From: Anaerolineae bacterium
GTDB lineage: Bacteria; Chloroflexota; Anaerolineae; Aggregatilineales; Phototrophicaceae
Reading direction: 5' to 3'
Assembly (NCBI GenBank): GCA_022841825.1
Contig: JALHQT010000001.1
Span: 1,054,001 to 1,118,000, forward strand
Length of the DNA: 64,000 nucleotides
Below the pieces are notes generated by a model, which was not told the origin of the DNA, searched no databases, and was given only the letters and a program-made list of their open reading frames with translations. This document shows, piece by piece, positions 1 to 9,121 of this stretch; position 1 is the first letter of the stretch, and each line of letters begins with the position of its first letter. Both the position numbers and the translations under genes were made by a program.

Positions 1-145
1 CTTCAACTGCCTGCCCCACGCTGACCAGCACAATCACCGAAGCAACACCGATGGTGATACCCAGCATGGTCAAGAGTGTGCGCAGGATGTTGGAGCGTAA
101 GCCGTTGAAGGCAACGCGGATGTTTTCGACAATACCTGACAACAT
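1..145 (-). CDS. MacB/FtsX-type ABC transporter permease (C-terminal part outside window)
   Basis: Only the first 48 or so codons are present; the gene runs off the left edge. The start ATG (143-145) shares one base with the TGA stop of the upstream permease, so the two are translationally coupled. The visible residues begin with the pattern I-x-E-N-I-R-V-A-F, then L-R-S-N-I-L-R-T-L-L-T-M-L-G-I-T-I-G-V. This is the cytoplasmic lead-in and first membrane helix of MacB-type permeases, and it closely parallels the start of the neighbouring permease. It is probably the second half of a heterodimeric permease. The family call is secure; the substrate is unknown. Confidence 0.85.
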   Translation of the reverse strand, partial: MLSGIVENIRVAFNGLRSNILRTLLTMLGITIGVASVIVLVSVGQAVE

Positions 146-1392
146 CACTCAAACCTCAATGCATCGATCGGTTTCATGCGGGCTGCGCGAACAGCGGGAT
201 ACAAGCCAAAGAAGATGCCGACGAAAGCGCTCACGCCGGTTGCCAGGATCACCGCGTCAGATGTCAGCGTTAGGGTCAGCGTAGGCACAGCCAGTTCGCC
301 AATGACGGACGCCAGCCAGCCTAACATGATGCCCAGGATACCACCCACCAGCGAAAGCACGACACTTTCGATCAGGAACTGCCCCAGCACATCCCCGAAA
401 CGCGCGCCAACCGCCTTCCGCAGCCCAATCTCGCGGGTGCGTTCGGTCACCGACACCAGCATGATGTTCATGATTCCGATGCCGCCTACCAGGAGGGAGA
501 TTCCGGCGATCATACTGAGGAAGATCGTCAGCACGCCCGTGATTTGTCCCAACGACGTGAGAAGATCTGCCTGATTGATGATCGAAAAGTCCTGTTCGCC
601 CTGGAATTCGATTCCATGCGCGTCATTGAGGTACGTCTCAATCTCCAGAGCTGCGGCATCCATCGACTCTTCGTTGACAGCCTGGACATGCATGACATCC
701 ACGCGATAGCCACCGTCGCGTGTGCGCGCTTGCGAAAGCCGTGTCTGTACGGTGGTGATGGGTGCGAACACAACGTTGTTCGCATCATCCAGGATGCCAA
801 GCCCACCCGATTCTTGTTCTTCCAGCACACCAATAACCGTGAACGAACGATTATTGACGCGAATATCTTCACCGACTGGGTTATAGGACTTGTCACCGAA
901 TAGTGTTTCGACGACTGTCGTTCCCAGCAGCACAACCCGTGCTGCTGCATCGACATCACCCTGACTGATAAATGCGCCGCCGGGCAGTACAGGGCGCGCA
1001 CGCACCTCGCCATAGTTGGCGGACACGCCACTGATGGCGACCTGCGCACTGCCCTGCGGACCAACAAGCTGCGCCCCAACGATGGTCTCAGTCGCGATAG
1101 TACCAATGCTCGGCGCAATGCGCGGGTTCAGCAGGTCGTCCACCTCATTGGTCGAGATCGGCTGTATCGTGACGCGCGTTTCGCTCTCCGGTGGCGACGA
1201 AAACACAAAGAGCAGGTTAGACCCCAGCCCCTCAAATTCAGAAGCAATGAAATCCTCGACGCCACGCCCCAACGTGACGAGCGAAATGACAGCGCCAACA
1301 CCAATGATGATGCCAAGCGTCGTCAGGATAGCACGTAGGCGGTTAACGACCAGCCCTTCAAATGCGAGGCGGATGTTTTCGAGAATGTTCAG
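145..1392 (-). CDS. MacB/FtsX-type ABC transporter permease
   Basis: About 415 residues: an N-terminal membrane helix, a large extracytoplasmic MacB_PCD-like domain (roughly residues 45-270), then three membrane helices of the FtsX domain. The last part contains the T-E-R-T-R-E-I-G-L-R-K-A-V-G-A motif typical of this family. The frame stays open and homologous upstream of the first ATG or GTG, up to a CTG at 1390-1392 that overlaps the TGA of the ATPase gene in a CTGA arrangement. No ATG, GTG or TTG lies between, so a CTG start is the best reading. A start near 1272 would remove the first helix. With the ATPase and adaptors upstream it forms a MacAB-like exporter. Confidence 0.88.
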   Translation of the reverse strand: MNILENIRLAFEGLVVNRLRAILTTLGIIIGVGAVISLVTLGRGVEDFIASEFEGLGSNLLFVFSSPPESETRVTIQPISTNEVDDLLNPRIAPSIGTIATETIVGAQLVGPQGSAQVAISGVSANYGEVRARPVLPGGAFISQGDVDAAARVVLLGTTVVETLFGDKSYNPVGEDIRVNNRSFTVIGVLEEQESGGLGILDDANNVVFAPITTVQTRLSQARTRDGGYRVDVMHVQAVNEESMDAAALEIETYLNDAHGIEFQGEQDFSIINQADLLTSLGQITGVLTIFLSMIAGISLLVGGIGIMNIMLVSVTERTREIGLRKAVGARFGDVLGQFLIESVVLSLVGGILGIMLGWLASVIGELAVPTLTLTLTSDAVILATGVSAFVGIFFGLYPAVRAARMKPIDALRFE

Positions 1393-2234
1393 TTGTACTC
1401 GTCCTTCTTGCCGCCATAGTACGTCTCTTTGAAGAGCGTCTCCATCTCATCGGCTTCCGAGGGACGCTCCGCTTCTCCTGCAACCAGTGGATGGGCGATC
1501 TCGCGGTCAGCGATCACCAGCCCATCTCGCAGCATGATGATGCGCCGCGTATGGCGAGCGATCCAGGGGTCGTGCGTGACGAAGACGACAGTGATCCCTT
1601 GTTCGCGATTGAGGCGCTGGAAAATCTGCATCACCTCTGACCCGCTTCGCGAGTCGAGGTTGCCGGTTGGCTCATCCGCAAGGATCATTGCCGGCTCATT
1701 CACCAGCGCACGCGCGATAGCAACACGCTGCTGCTGCCCGCCCGAAAGCTCGCTTGGCAGATGATCGAGACGGTTGCCCAAGCCAACCGACTCTAAAGCG
1801 GCAGCCGCACGCTTGGCGCGTCCACCCGCCCCGCCATAGATCAACGGCAGTTCCACCTGCCGAAGCGCACTGGTACGCTTGAGCAGATTAAAGCTCTGAA
1901 AGACGAACCCGATCTTCTTATTGCGCACCCGCGCCAGGTCACCCTCGCTCAATTTGCTGACGTTTTCGCCGTCCAGGTAGTACTCGCCCTGGCTCGGCTG
2001 ATCCAGGCATCCGAGGATGTTCATCAGGGTACTCTTGCCGCTGCCCGATGGTCCCATGATCGAGATGAAATCGCCTTCGTAGATCTGGACATCGACTCCT
2101 CTCAACGCATGGACTTCGATGTCGCCCATCTTGTAGACCTTGGCAACACGACGAATGTCAATGACCGCGTGCCTGCCTTGCGCATCAACGGGACGTTCAT
2201 GAGCGCCATTCTTGCTCTTGAGAAAACCAAACAT
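1389..2234 (-). CDS. MacB-family ABC transporter ATP-binding protein
   Basis: 281 residues, cytoplasmic ATPase of the LolD/MacB family. Walker [10 protein letters not shown] is at residues 61-69, the Q-loop is in F-Q-S-F-N-L-L, the signature L-S-G-G-Q-Q-Q-R-V follows, Walker B is in ILADEPTG, and the switch His is in V-T-H-D. A roughly 25-residue N-terminal lead and a 45-residue acidic C-terminal tail lie outside the core fold. It sits 20 bp after the adaptor gene and overlaps the permease start by four bases. Separate ATPase and permease chains are the rule in this family outside proteobacterial MacB, where they are fused. Confidence 0.93.
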   Translation of the reverse strand: MFGFLKSKNGAHERPVDAQGRHAVIDIRRVAKVYKMGDIEVHALRGVDVQIYEGDFISIMGPSGSGKSTLMNILGCLDQPSQGEYYLDGENVSKLSEGDLARVRNKKIGFVFQSFNLLKRTSALRQVELPLIYGGAGGRAKRAAAALESVGLGNRLDHLPSELSGGQQQRVAIARALVNEPAMILADEPTGNLDSRSGSEVMQIFQRLNREQGITVVFVTHDPWIARHTRRIIMLRDGLVIADREIAHPLVAGEAERPSEADEMETLFKETYYGGKKDEYN

Positions 2235-2254
2235 GACTTTCCTTCAGCTATCCT

Positions 2255-3724
2255 CTACTGAGGCGGACCGCCTGCGTTCACAGGATTGAAGACCGCACGA
2301 GGAAGCAGGTAGACTTCATCGCCTTCCGCCAATCCACTCACAATCTGAACTTCGGTTTCGTTACGCACCCCCAGAACGGCCGGGATTTCCTCATACTCGC
2401 CGTTTTCATTCAGGATGGTCACCAGCGCCTGCCCGCTGTCCCGGTCAATGCGAATGAACCGGCTCGGCAGAATGAGCGCTTCCGCCAGCGAATCGATGAC
2501 AATATTCGCGGTTGCCGTCATCTGCGTACGCAGCGGTTGATCGGTTGCATCGAGTGCCACGCGCACAAGATAGGTGACGACCTGCTGCCCTGGCAACTGC
2601 GGCTGAGATGCAAGCGGAAGCCGTGAGATGCGTCCTGTAAGCACGACATCAGGGAGCGCATCGAGCGTTACTTCGACCAACTGCCCGACTTCGATCCGAG
2701 CAATGTCACTTTCGTCGACAGGCAGATCCAGGAAAAAGCTCTGTGTATCGATCAGCAGTGCCGCGACATCCTGAGCAGGGGCAGGCTCCCCTGCCGTGAT
2801 ATTGAGCTGCGCGATCACACCGCTGAAAGGGGCACTTAAGAGTGCCCGGTCGAGGTTAGACTGGGCAAGTGCAACCCCCTGCTCAGCCTGCACCAGCTCG
2901 ATCTGTGCCTGCTGAACGTCCAGATCCGTTGCGCCGTTCATCAATCTGTCCAGCGTCGTCTGCGCGGCGATTACCCCCGCTTCTGCCGAGCTGACTGACC
3001 CGATGTCCGCGCCATTGTCCTCCGCCGCGATCGCGCGAGCGTCGGCTATTGACACTCCGAACTCTGCCTGCACAAGACCCGACTCAAATTGCTCGGGGTT
3101 TGCACCGGGCGGCTGAATCTCCTCGGTGACTGTCCCGACACCGGGAATGCTTTGACTGACAATCACAGACGGTGGATTCACTGCCAGATCGCGCTGCAAC
3201 TGCGCCTGATAGAGCGCGTTACGCGCAAGTTCCGCTTGCAGCGCGGCGATTTCGCTCTGCTGTGGAGAGCCAGTGCTGTAGGCGGCGTTGAGCTGGGCTT
3301 GTGCTGCATCGAGCGCAGCTTGCGCAACGGCGATGTCCTGGGGGCGGGCGGGCGCAAGAAGGGCGTCGAGCGCAATCCGCCGAATATCGCGCAGCAACTC
3401 GGCATCACGCAGCGCGGAGGCAAATTCGTCCGCTTCGACACGCGCAAGCGGCTGCCCAGCCTCGACAGGCTGCCCCTCCCGCACAAGAACTTCACTGACA
3501 ATACTCGGAAGTTGGAAACGTAAGCCAACCTGGCGATTGGGTTGCAGCGAACTCGTCGCTCCAACCGTCACACGCAGCCCATCCAAACGCACAACGGTCT
3601 GGTCGATAACATCGCTCGGCTGCTCCTGAGCATCCACCGGGCGCTGCCCCTGCGCAAAGAACACGATTCCCGCTACCACAAGGGCTACAGCAGCGGAATA
3701 AAATACGAGTCGAAGGAATTTCAT
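2255..3724 (-). CDS. HlyD/MacA-like membrane fusion (adaptor) protein
   Basis: 489 residues: one N-terminal membrane anchor (about residues 4-24), a biotinyl-lipoyl-like half motif, a long Ala/Gln/Leu-rich coiled-coil hairpin (about 95-300) with an inserted Pro-rich segment, the second lipoyl half (S-A-P-F-S-G-V-I), then beta-barrel and membrane-proximal domains. It should bridge the MacB-type permease to the outside. The ATG at 3724 has GGAGG 12 bases upstream; a TTG at 3736 overlaps the previous stop and is possible, but is too close to that SD. It is a diverged paralogue of the adjacent adaptor. Confidence 0.87.
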   Translation of the reverse strand: MKFLRLVFYSAAVALVVAGIVFFAQGQRPVDAQEQPSDVIDQTVVRLDGLRVTVGATSSLQPNRQVGLRFQLPSIVSEVLVREGQPVEAGQPLARVEADEFASALRDAELLRDIRRIALDALLAPARPQDIAVAQAALDAAQAQLNAAYSTGSPQQSEIAALQAELARNALYQAQLQRDLAVNPPSVIVSQSIPGVGTVTEEIQPPGANPEQFESGLVQAEFGVSIADARAIAAEDNGADIGSVSSAEAGVIAAQTTLDRLMNGATDLDVQQAQIELVQAEQGVALAQSNLDRALLSAPFSGVIAQLNITAGEPAPAQDVAALLIDTQSFFLDLPVDESDIARIEVGQLVEVTLDALPDVVLTGRISRLPLASQPQLPGQQVVTYLVRVALDATDQPLRTQMTATANIVIDSLAEALILPSRFIRIDRDSGQALVTILNENGEYEEIPAVLGVRNETEVQIVSGLAEGDEVYLLPRAVFNPVNAGGPPQ

Positions 3725-3732
3725 CGCAGAAC

Positions 3733-5130
3733 TCAACCTCCAAACGCCGGGATCGTGTCGCCGCCGAGATCCACCGCTATGACATCTCCAGCTCGCAAAC
3801 CACTGACGATCTCGCTGAGATCATCGCCTTGCAGCCCCAACACGATTTCTATCTCTTCAAGTACGCCGTCATCCGTGACGACATTGACAAATGCCTGATC
3901 AACTCGCCGGTCCAGCCGCACGTATTCGTTCGGAACAACCAACACATCCTGTGCAGACTCTACGACCATAGATGCCTCTGCGGTCATACCTGTCAGGACA
4001 CGCGCATCTGGGACATCCTCCAGGCGCAGGACCACCGGGTAGTTGATGATACCCGCATTGTTTTCGCCCAGTACGGCGATTCGCTCAAGTGTCGCGGCAA
4101 ACGCAGCATCATCAAGCGCGTCAAACGTGATGCGCGCAGGCATCTGCTCGACGATTTGCCGCACATCGATCTCATCGACATCCGCCTGGACACGCAGGGG
4201 TGAAACGTCCAGGATTTCGCCCACGGGCAGGGCTTGCGAGACCACAGCGCCAACTTCAATCGTCAGACTGTTGATCACCCCATCAAACGGGGCGACCAGC
4301 ACTGTATCATCCAGCGCAAGCTGCGCCCTTTCCAGGGCAGCCTCTGCCTGGGCAATCGTGGCATCGGCGCTGTCGATTTGGCTCTGGCGTGGTCCCGCCA
4401 TAAGCTGATCGAACTGTGCCTGCGCCTGATCGATGCGCTCGTACGCCGCGCCAACCTGAGCCGAGTTGCCGCTGCGCAGTTGGTCGAGCTGTAAGCGCGC
4501 AATTTCGGCATTGAAGGATGCCTGCCCGATCTGAGCTTCCAGCAGTTGATAGGCTTGTTCTGGCTGACCGCCCTGCGCCGTTCGTCGTGCTTGCTCGGCG
4601 TCCGCAAGCGCCGCCTCCGCCTGCTGCACCGCCAGTTCGGCAGCACGCAGATCCTCTGGCGACGAAACCTGCTGAAGCGCAATTGCCGCGCCGCGCGCTG
4701 CCGCGATGTTCGCCTCTGCGACCGCGATCTCACCCGCGTCCGGACCAGACAGAAGATCTTCCTTACGCAGGCGTGCCAGTTCCACCGCGAGCCGTGCCTG
4801 CTCGACCGCGATCAACTGGCTATCGTTATCGAGCCGCGCAACTGGAGTCCCCTGGGTCACAAAATCGCCCTCGCGTGCGAAGATCTCAGCCACAAGCCCT
4901 GACCCGCTGAAGACCAGATTTGCGCTCTGGTCAGGTTCAACCGACCCGATCGCAGTGACAGCAACTTCTACGTCTCCCATGCCAACCACATGAAATTGCA
5001 GATCGGCGCTCTGTGCCGCGAGACGTTCGTCGGCACTCGCGCGCACCGAAAACACAACCGCTGGGATCGCTAGGACAAAGGCGGCGAGAATGATGAGGAA
5101 GCATCCTACAGGCGAACGTTTCACAGACAC
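3733..5130 (-). CDS. HlyD/MacA-like membrane fusion (adaptor) protein
   Basis: 465 residues, the first gene of the exporter operon. A membrane anchor (about residues 8-28) is followed by a lipoyl half, an Ala/Gln-rich coiled-coil hairpin (about 105-270), the second lipoyl half (V-A-P-F-D-G-V-I) and barrel domains. Start GTG at 5130 (another GTG six bases downstream is equally possible). Upstream is a 228-bp gap shared with the divergent rex gene. Having two adaptors in tandem suggests a hetero-oligomeric adaptor ring or two alternative adaptors for one ATPase; that is inference. Confidence 0.87.
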   Translation of the reverse strand: MSVKRSPVGCFLIILAAFVLAIPAVVFSVRASADERLAAQSADLQFHVVGMGDVEVAVTAIGSVEPDQSANLVFSGSGLVAEIFAREGDFVTQGTPVARLDNDSQLIAVEQARLAVELARLRKEDLLSGPDAGEIAVAEANIAAARGAAIALQQVSSPEDLRAAELAVQQAEAALADAEQARRTAQGGQPEQAYQLLEAQIGQASFNAEIARLQLDQLRSGNSAQVGAAYERIDQAQAQFDQLMAGPRQSQIDSADATIAQAEAALERAQLALDDTVLVAPFDGVINSLTIEVGAVVSQALPVGEILDVSPLRVQADVDEIDVRQIVEQMPARITFDALDDAAFAATLERIAVLGENNAGIINYPVVLRLEDVPDARVLTGMTAEASMVVESAQDVLVVPNEYVRLDRRVDQAFVNVVTDDGVLEEIEIVLGLQGDDLSEIVSGLRAGDVIAVDLGGDTIPAFGG

Positions 5131-5358
5131 ATCCTTGGGTTTCGGAACATTTACGGAGAATCTTAACGCATGGTTGCGGGTTACGGAGCAGATGTTAGGG
5201 CAATTCTTAGAATGACCTCCCCGGTTGCATCAGACGCAGCGCCTAATCCCCTGCAAATTGACACCTGTTCATCACCTACTGCAAATGATATGATGAATAG
5301 GTGATTATGTATTCGTGAATTCTCTGTCGTCTCCCAATTGGGTAAGAGTTGCATTGTT

Positions 5359-5976
5359 ATGCCGACAAGCATCCCCGACATCGTCATCAGCCGCTTGCCG
5401 ATCTACCTGCGCGCGCTTGACCGTCTTGCTCAGGAAGGATTCGAGGTCACGTCGTCGCAGGAGCTGGGCAAAAGACTTGGCATCAGCTCGGCTCAAATCC
5501 GCAAAGATCTGTCGCATTTCGGCGGGTTTGGCAAGCAGGGTACAGGTTACAAGATTACTTTCCTGAAGGACCAACTGCGCGCGGTACTCAAGATAGAGCG
5601 TGAATGGGAAGTAGTTCTGGTTGGCGCGGGCGATCTCGGCACCGCAGTTGCCCGCTATCGCGGGTTTGCGGATCGCGGGTTTCACATCACCTGCGTGTTT
5701 GATGCCGCACCGGACAAGGTCGGCAAACAGGTCGCAGGGCATGTCATCCAGCCTATCGAAAAGCTGCCAACGGTCATCCGGGAAAAAAATATTCAGATCG
5801 CCATGATTGCGGTACCTGCTGAATATGCCCAGTCCGTCGCCGACATCCTGATTGAATCGGGCGTGCGTGCTATCCTGAATTACGCGCCAATTAACCTCAA
5901 CGTCCCGCAGGAAGTCCACGTCCAGTACATCGACCCCGTCCTGCATCTGCAACAAATGACTTACTACCTGTCTTAG
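5359..5976 (+). CDS. rex: Redox-sensing transcriptional repressor Rex
   Basis: 205 residues, the usual length for Rex. The N-terminal winged helix (about residues 1-80) contains [22 protein letters not shown], a hallmark of Rex. The C-terminal Rossmann domain begins with [11 protein letters not shown] and ends with the domain-swapped helix. Rex represses fermentation and respiration genes and is released when NADH binds. The start was set at the ATG rather than an in-frame TTG 21 bases upstream, because family members begin with a short M-P-x-x-x-I-P segment. A TTGACA hexamer lies at 5258-5263, but no well-spaced -10 and no convincing Rex operator was found in the upstream gap. Confidence 0.95.
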   Translation: MPTSIPDIVISRLPIYLRALDRLAQEGFEVTSSQELGKRLGISSAQIRKDLSHFGGFGKQGTGYKITFLKDQLRAVLKIEREWEVVLVGAGDLGTAVARYRGFADRGFHITCVFDAAPDKVGKQVAGHVIQPIEKLPTVIREKNIQIAMIAVPAEYAQSVADILIESGVRAILNYAPINLNVPQEVHVQYIDPVLHLQQMTYYLS

Positions 5977-6074
5977 AGTCATGAGCACCGTCTGTTGTGC
6001 TTATCCCAAATCATCGTCAAAATGGTGCGCTGGTTCAGCGTGACAAGCTCAGTAACGTTCAGGTGAGGTGAACA

Positions 6075-8165
6075 ATGCTTGCCAATCGTCTGCAAGCGGC
6101 ACGTCGATCCCGGTTCGTTGGGCGCGAGGCGGAGAAATCGCTTTTCCGGTCGGCGTTAACAGCGCCAGAGCCGCCCTTCTTCGTCCTGCATGTGTATGGT
6201 CCTGGCGGAATCGGCAAGACATCGCTCTTGCAGCAGTTCGCGGTTATTGCCCAGGAACAGGGAATCAAGCCGGCATACCTGGACGTACGCAGCGTCGAGC
6301 CTACGACAGAAGCAGTGATTGAGGCATTCAACCTTACCATCAGCGGGCGCGCCGACACCTCGTTTCTTGACTGCATCTCCAGCAAGGATCGTTACGTCTT
6401 CCTGGTCGATACCTATGAAACTCTCAGCACCCTTGACGACTGGTTTCGCGATACGTTTCTGGCAAGCCTGCCGGAAAGCATCATGGTCGTTCTTGCGGGC
6501 AGGACGCCTCTGGGCACGGCGTGGCGGACAGACCCCGGATGGCAGGCGCTGACGCAGAGCATTCCGCTGCGCAACCTCGACCCGGATGACAGCCGCGCCT
6601 ACCTGAACGCGCGCCGCGTCCCCGAAACGCAGTTACCCGCGGTTCTGCGCTTCACCCATGGGCATCCGCTTGCCCTATCGCTGGTCGCCGATGTCTTCGC
6701 CCAGCGGAGTGACACCTCGTTTGCCTCAGATGTTGCGCCCCCGGATGTCGTGCGTACGCTCCTGGAGCAGTTTGTCCAGAAAGTCAGCGATCCACTCCAA
6801 CGCGCCGCGCTGGAAGTATGCCCGCTCCTCCGCCTAACAACTGAGACTTTGCTGCGCAAGCTGCTCAACATTGACGATGCGCGCCAGATTTTCGAGTGGC
6901 TGCAAAACCTGTCGTTCATGGAGTTCAGCAGTGAGGGATTATTCCCGCATGATCTCGCGCGCGAAGCGCTGCTTGCAGACTTGCGCTGGCGTAATCCGGA
7001 AGGATATGCCGACCTGCATCGCCGAGCACGCGCACATTATGTGGCGCTGCTCAATGAGACGAGCGGCATGGCACAGCAGCGCATCCTTGCAGACCTGATT
7101 TTCCTGCACCGCGATAATCCTGTCGTGCAGCATATGTACGAATGGAAAATTGAGGGCAGTTTCATTGCCGATCGGCTGTACAACGAAGACATCTCAGCGC
7201 TCGTTGAGATGGTCACGCAGTTCGAAGGCGAAGAGTCTGGTCGGATCGCACATTTCTGGATGAAAGCGCAGCCTGAAGCCATCCTCCTGATACGCGACCG
7301 AACACGCCAACCGCTGGGCTTCGTCATGATGCTCGACATGCTTCGGATGACGCCGGAACAGGAAGCCATCGACCCAGCTTGTGTGAAAATGCTCCAGTAT
7401 CTGCGAAACCAGCCACCCCTCCGCGGCGGCGAAACGGCGACCTTCTTTCGCTTTTGGATGGCGCGCGATACATATCAGGACGTATCACCGATCCAGAGCA
7501 TGATCTTTATCCACATTGTGCGCCACTACATTTCCAAACAAGGGCTGACGTACACCTTCATGACGTGCGCAGATCCGGACTTCTGGGCACCCGGTTTCGC
7601 CTACGCCGAAATCAAGCGCACAGAAGCGCTTGATTTCGAGATCGATGGCAGGCGTACGGGTGTCTACGCCCACGACTGGCGCCTGATGCCGCCTGCCGCC
7701 TGGTTGGAGCTGCTGGGCGAGCGCGAACTGGCGACCTTCACCCCTGGGGTCGCGCCCGTGCAGATTGAGCAGCTTTTTGTCCTCGGCGAAGTCGAATTCG
7801 CCACCGCGCTCCAATCCGCGCTCAAGGATTATGTGCGCCCGGAGGCGCTGCGCGGCAACCCGCTGCTGCGTTCACGCCTGGTTATTGACAAAGCAGGCGT
7901 GGGTGCCGGCGAAATGGAACGCATCAACGCGCTGCGGGCGCTCATCCGCGCCGCCGCTGACACACTGCAAATCAGCCCACGCCAGAACAAGTTCTTTCGC
8001 CCTCTTTATCACACCTATCTCCAACCCGCAGAGACGCAGGAGCAGGCGGCGGAACTGCTCGATCTCCCCTTCAGCACCTATCGCCGCCATCTGAAAAGTG
8101 GCATCGAGCGCGTGACCGAGCTCCTCTGGACCCAGGAGCTTGGCGGCGACATCTCTCGAAACTGA
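6075..8165 (+). CDS. STAND-type ATPase with central GNAT-like and C-terminal HTH domains
   Basis: 696 residues, no signal peptide, so probably cytoplasmic. The N-terminal NTPase has Walker A GPGGIGKTS (residues 42-50), a Walker B-like F-L-V-D-T-Y-E (109-115), a sensor-like V-V-L-A-G-R (138-143) and a G-H-P-L-A-L motif (196-201) as in NB-ARC/STAND proteins. Residues about 370-545 resemble a GNAT fold (P-L-G-F-V-M-M-L; H-Y-I-S-K-Q-G). The last 50 residues form an HTH-like module with S-T-Y-R-R-H-L. SD-like AGGTGAGGTG precedes the ATG. STAND proteins are usually ligand-triggered switches; here the effector may be DNA binding and the GNAT part a sensor. Function unknown. Confidence 0.75.
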   Translation: MLANRLQAARRSRFVGREAEKSLFRSALTAPEPPFFVLHVYGPGGIGKTSLLQQFAVIAQEQGIKPAYLDVRSVEPTTEAVIEAFNLTISGRADTSFLDCISSKDRYVFLVDTYETLSTLDDWFRDTFLASLPESIMVVLAGRTPLGTAWRTDPGWQALTQSIPLRNLDPDDSRAYLNARRVPETQLPAVLRFTHGHPLALSLVADVFAQRSDTSFASDVAPPDVVRTLLEQFVQKVSDPLQRAALEVCPLLRLTTETLLRKLLNIDDARQIFEWLQNLSFMEFSSEGLFPHDLAREALLADLRWRNPEGYADLHRRARAHYVALLNETSGMAQQRILADLIFLHRDNPVVQHMYEWKIEGSFIADRLYNEDISALVEMVTQFEGEESGRIAHFWMKAQPEAILLIRDRTRQPLGFVMMLDMLRMTPEQEAIDPACVKMLQYLRNQPPLRGGETATFFRFWMARDTYQDVSPIQSMIFIHIVRHYISKQGLTYTFMTCADPDFWAPGFAYAEIKRTEALDFEIDGRRTGVYAHDWRLMPPAAWLELLGERELATFTPGVAPVQIEQLFVLGEVEFATALQSALKDYVRPEALRGNPLLRSRLVIDKAGVGAGEMERINALRALIRAAADTLQISPRQNKFFRPLYHTYLQPAETQEQAAELLDLPFSTYRRHLKSGIERVTELLWTQELGGDISRN

Positions 8166-8252
8166 GCAATAAGTGAGCAGTCGTCGGGCTGTAGCCTGAA
8201 CAGCGAGCGGGCGTAGTCTAAGTCTGTCCGAAGTGAAGTCAGGAGAGACAAC

Positions 8253-9008
8253 ATGCAGCCGATGTCCCGTCGTTCTTTGCTCAAGGGTGGCGCACTGCTC
8301 AGTGCGGGCGCTATCGCCGGTTTCAGCAGCTTCAGCAAGATTTTTGGCGCAAGCCGCGTTCTCGGTCAGGACATGCCGGATGATGACCTGCAAACGATCA
8401 TCAACCTGGCGGCAACTGCCGAACTGTTCGCCACCACGCACTATCTCGCCGCCATCAATGGTGCAGAGGCGCTCGCTCTGACCGGTCCTGAACTCGCTTA
8501 CATGAAGGCGGGCTTCCTCGCCGAGCAGGATCATCTCGACCTGCTGGTCTCGTTGGGCGCAACCCCGCTCTTCAACGAGTTCTACGTGCCGGAGATGCTG
8601 TTCAGCGACCGCGCGCTGTTTGCGGCGACGACGGAAGTTGCGGAAACCGCCTTCACCGGCGCATACCTTGCCGCCGTCCGCATCTTCGCCCAGTCCGCAG
8701 AAACAACACCGTTCGCCGTCACCTGCGCGCAGATCGCCGCCGTCGAAGAGACACACCGCGTCCTCGTCCGTCAGATCGGGATGATGAGCCTGGCGAACAA
8801 CACGTCGTATGCGCAGTACACCCTGCGTAATGTATCAAGCGCCGTCCCCGTCCTCCAGCCGTTCCTCGATGGATCGGGCGAAGGATTCGTCGGTCCCGTC
8901 GCTCCCCCGACCGCAGACGACATTGCAGGCGTCCGCGCCGAAGCCGAGATGATCGGGTATGACAACCCGGGTGTCCCGTTCGCCGCGATGACCGAAATGC
9001 CGATGTAA
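8253..9008 (+). CDS. Tat-exported ferritin-like domain protein
   Basis: 251 residues. The N-terminus M-S-R-R-S-L-L-K-G-G followed by an Ala/Gly-rich hydrophobic stretch and A-S-R-V-L-G-Q is a twin-arginine signal; the mature part begins near residue 38. The body is mostly helical with E-L-F-A-T-T-H-Y, A-E-Q-D-H-L-D and V-E-E-T-H-R segments, the spaced Glu/His pattern of a ferritin-like di-metal four-helix bundle. Tat export fits a folded metalloprotein. A good SD (AGGAGA) precedes the ATG. Its role, iron storage or oxidation, is not shown. Confidence 0.8.
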   Translation: MQPMSRRSLLKGGALLSAGAIAGFSSFSKIFGASRVLGQDMPDDDLQTIINLAATAELFATTHYLAAINGAEALALTGPELAYMKAGFLAEQDHLDLLVSLGATPLFNEFYVPEMLFSDRALFAATTEVAETAFTGAYLAAVRIFAQSAETTPFAVTCAQIAAVEETHRVLVRQIGMMSLANNTSYAQYTLRNVSSAVPVLQPFLDGSGEGFVGPVAPPTADDIAGVRAEAEMIGYDNPGVPFAAMTEMPM

Positions 9009-9044
9009 GATAGTCACGAGTAATGAGTAACGAGTAGCGAGCGA

Positions 9045-9091
9045 GGTGATGAGGACAAGCAAGCGGCAGAAGGTCTGCTTTCCTCATCACC
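9045..9091. repeat. Intergenic palindrome, GTGATGAGG family
   Basis: Perfect 11-bp arms (9045-9055 and 9081-9091, core GGTGATGAGGA / TCCTCATCACC) enclose a 25-base loop that has its own small GCAG/CTGC stem. A second pair, GAGGTGAT (9043-9050) and ATCACCTC (9101-9108), nests outside. The 113-bp gap also holds short degenerate copies of GAGTAAC/GAGTAGC. The same GTGATGAGG/CCTCATCAC arms occur between atpC and atpD, so this is probably a dispersed repeat. Confidence 0.7.
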
Positions 9092-9121
9092 CCTTGCCGC
9101 ATCACCTCTAAGAAAGAGCAC

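Noticed and set aside
5131-5358. A Rex operator upstream of rex
   Set aside because: No TTGTGA-type inverted repeat with proper spacing is visible; only GTGAATTC-like fragments.
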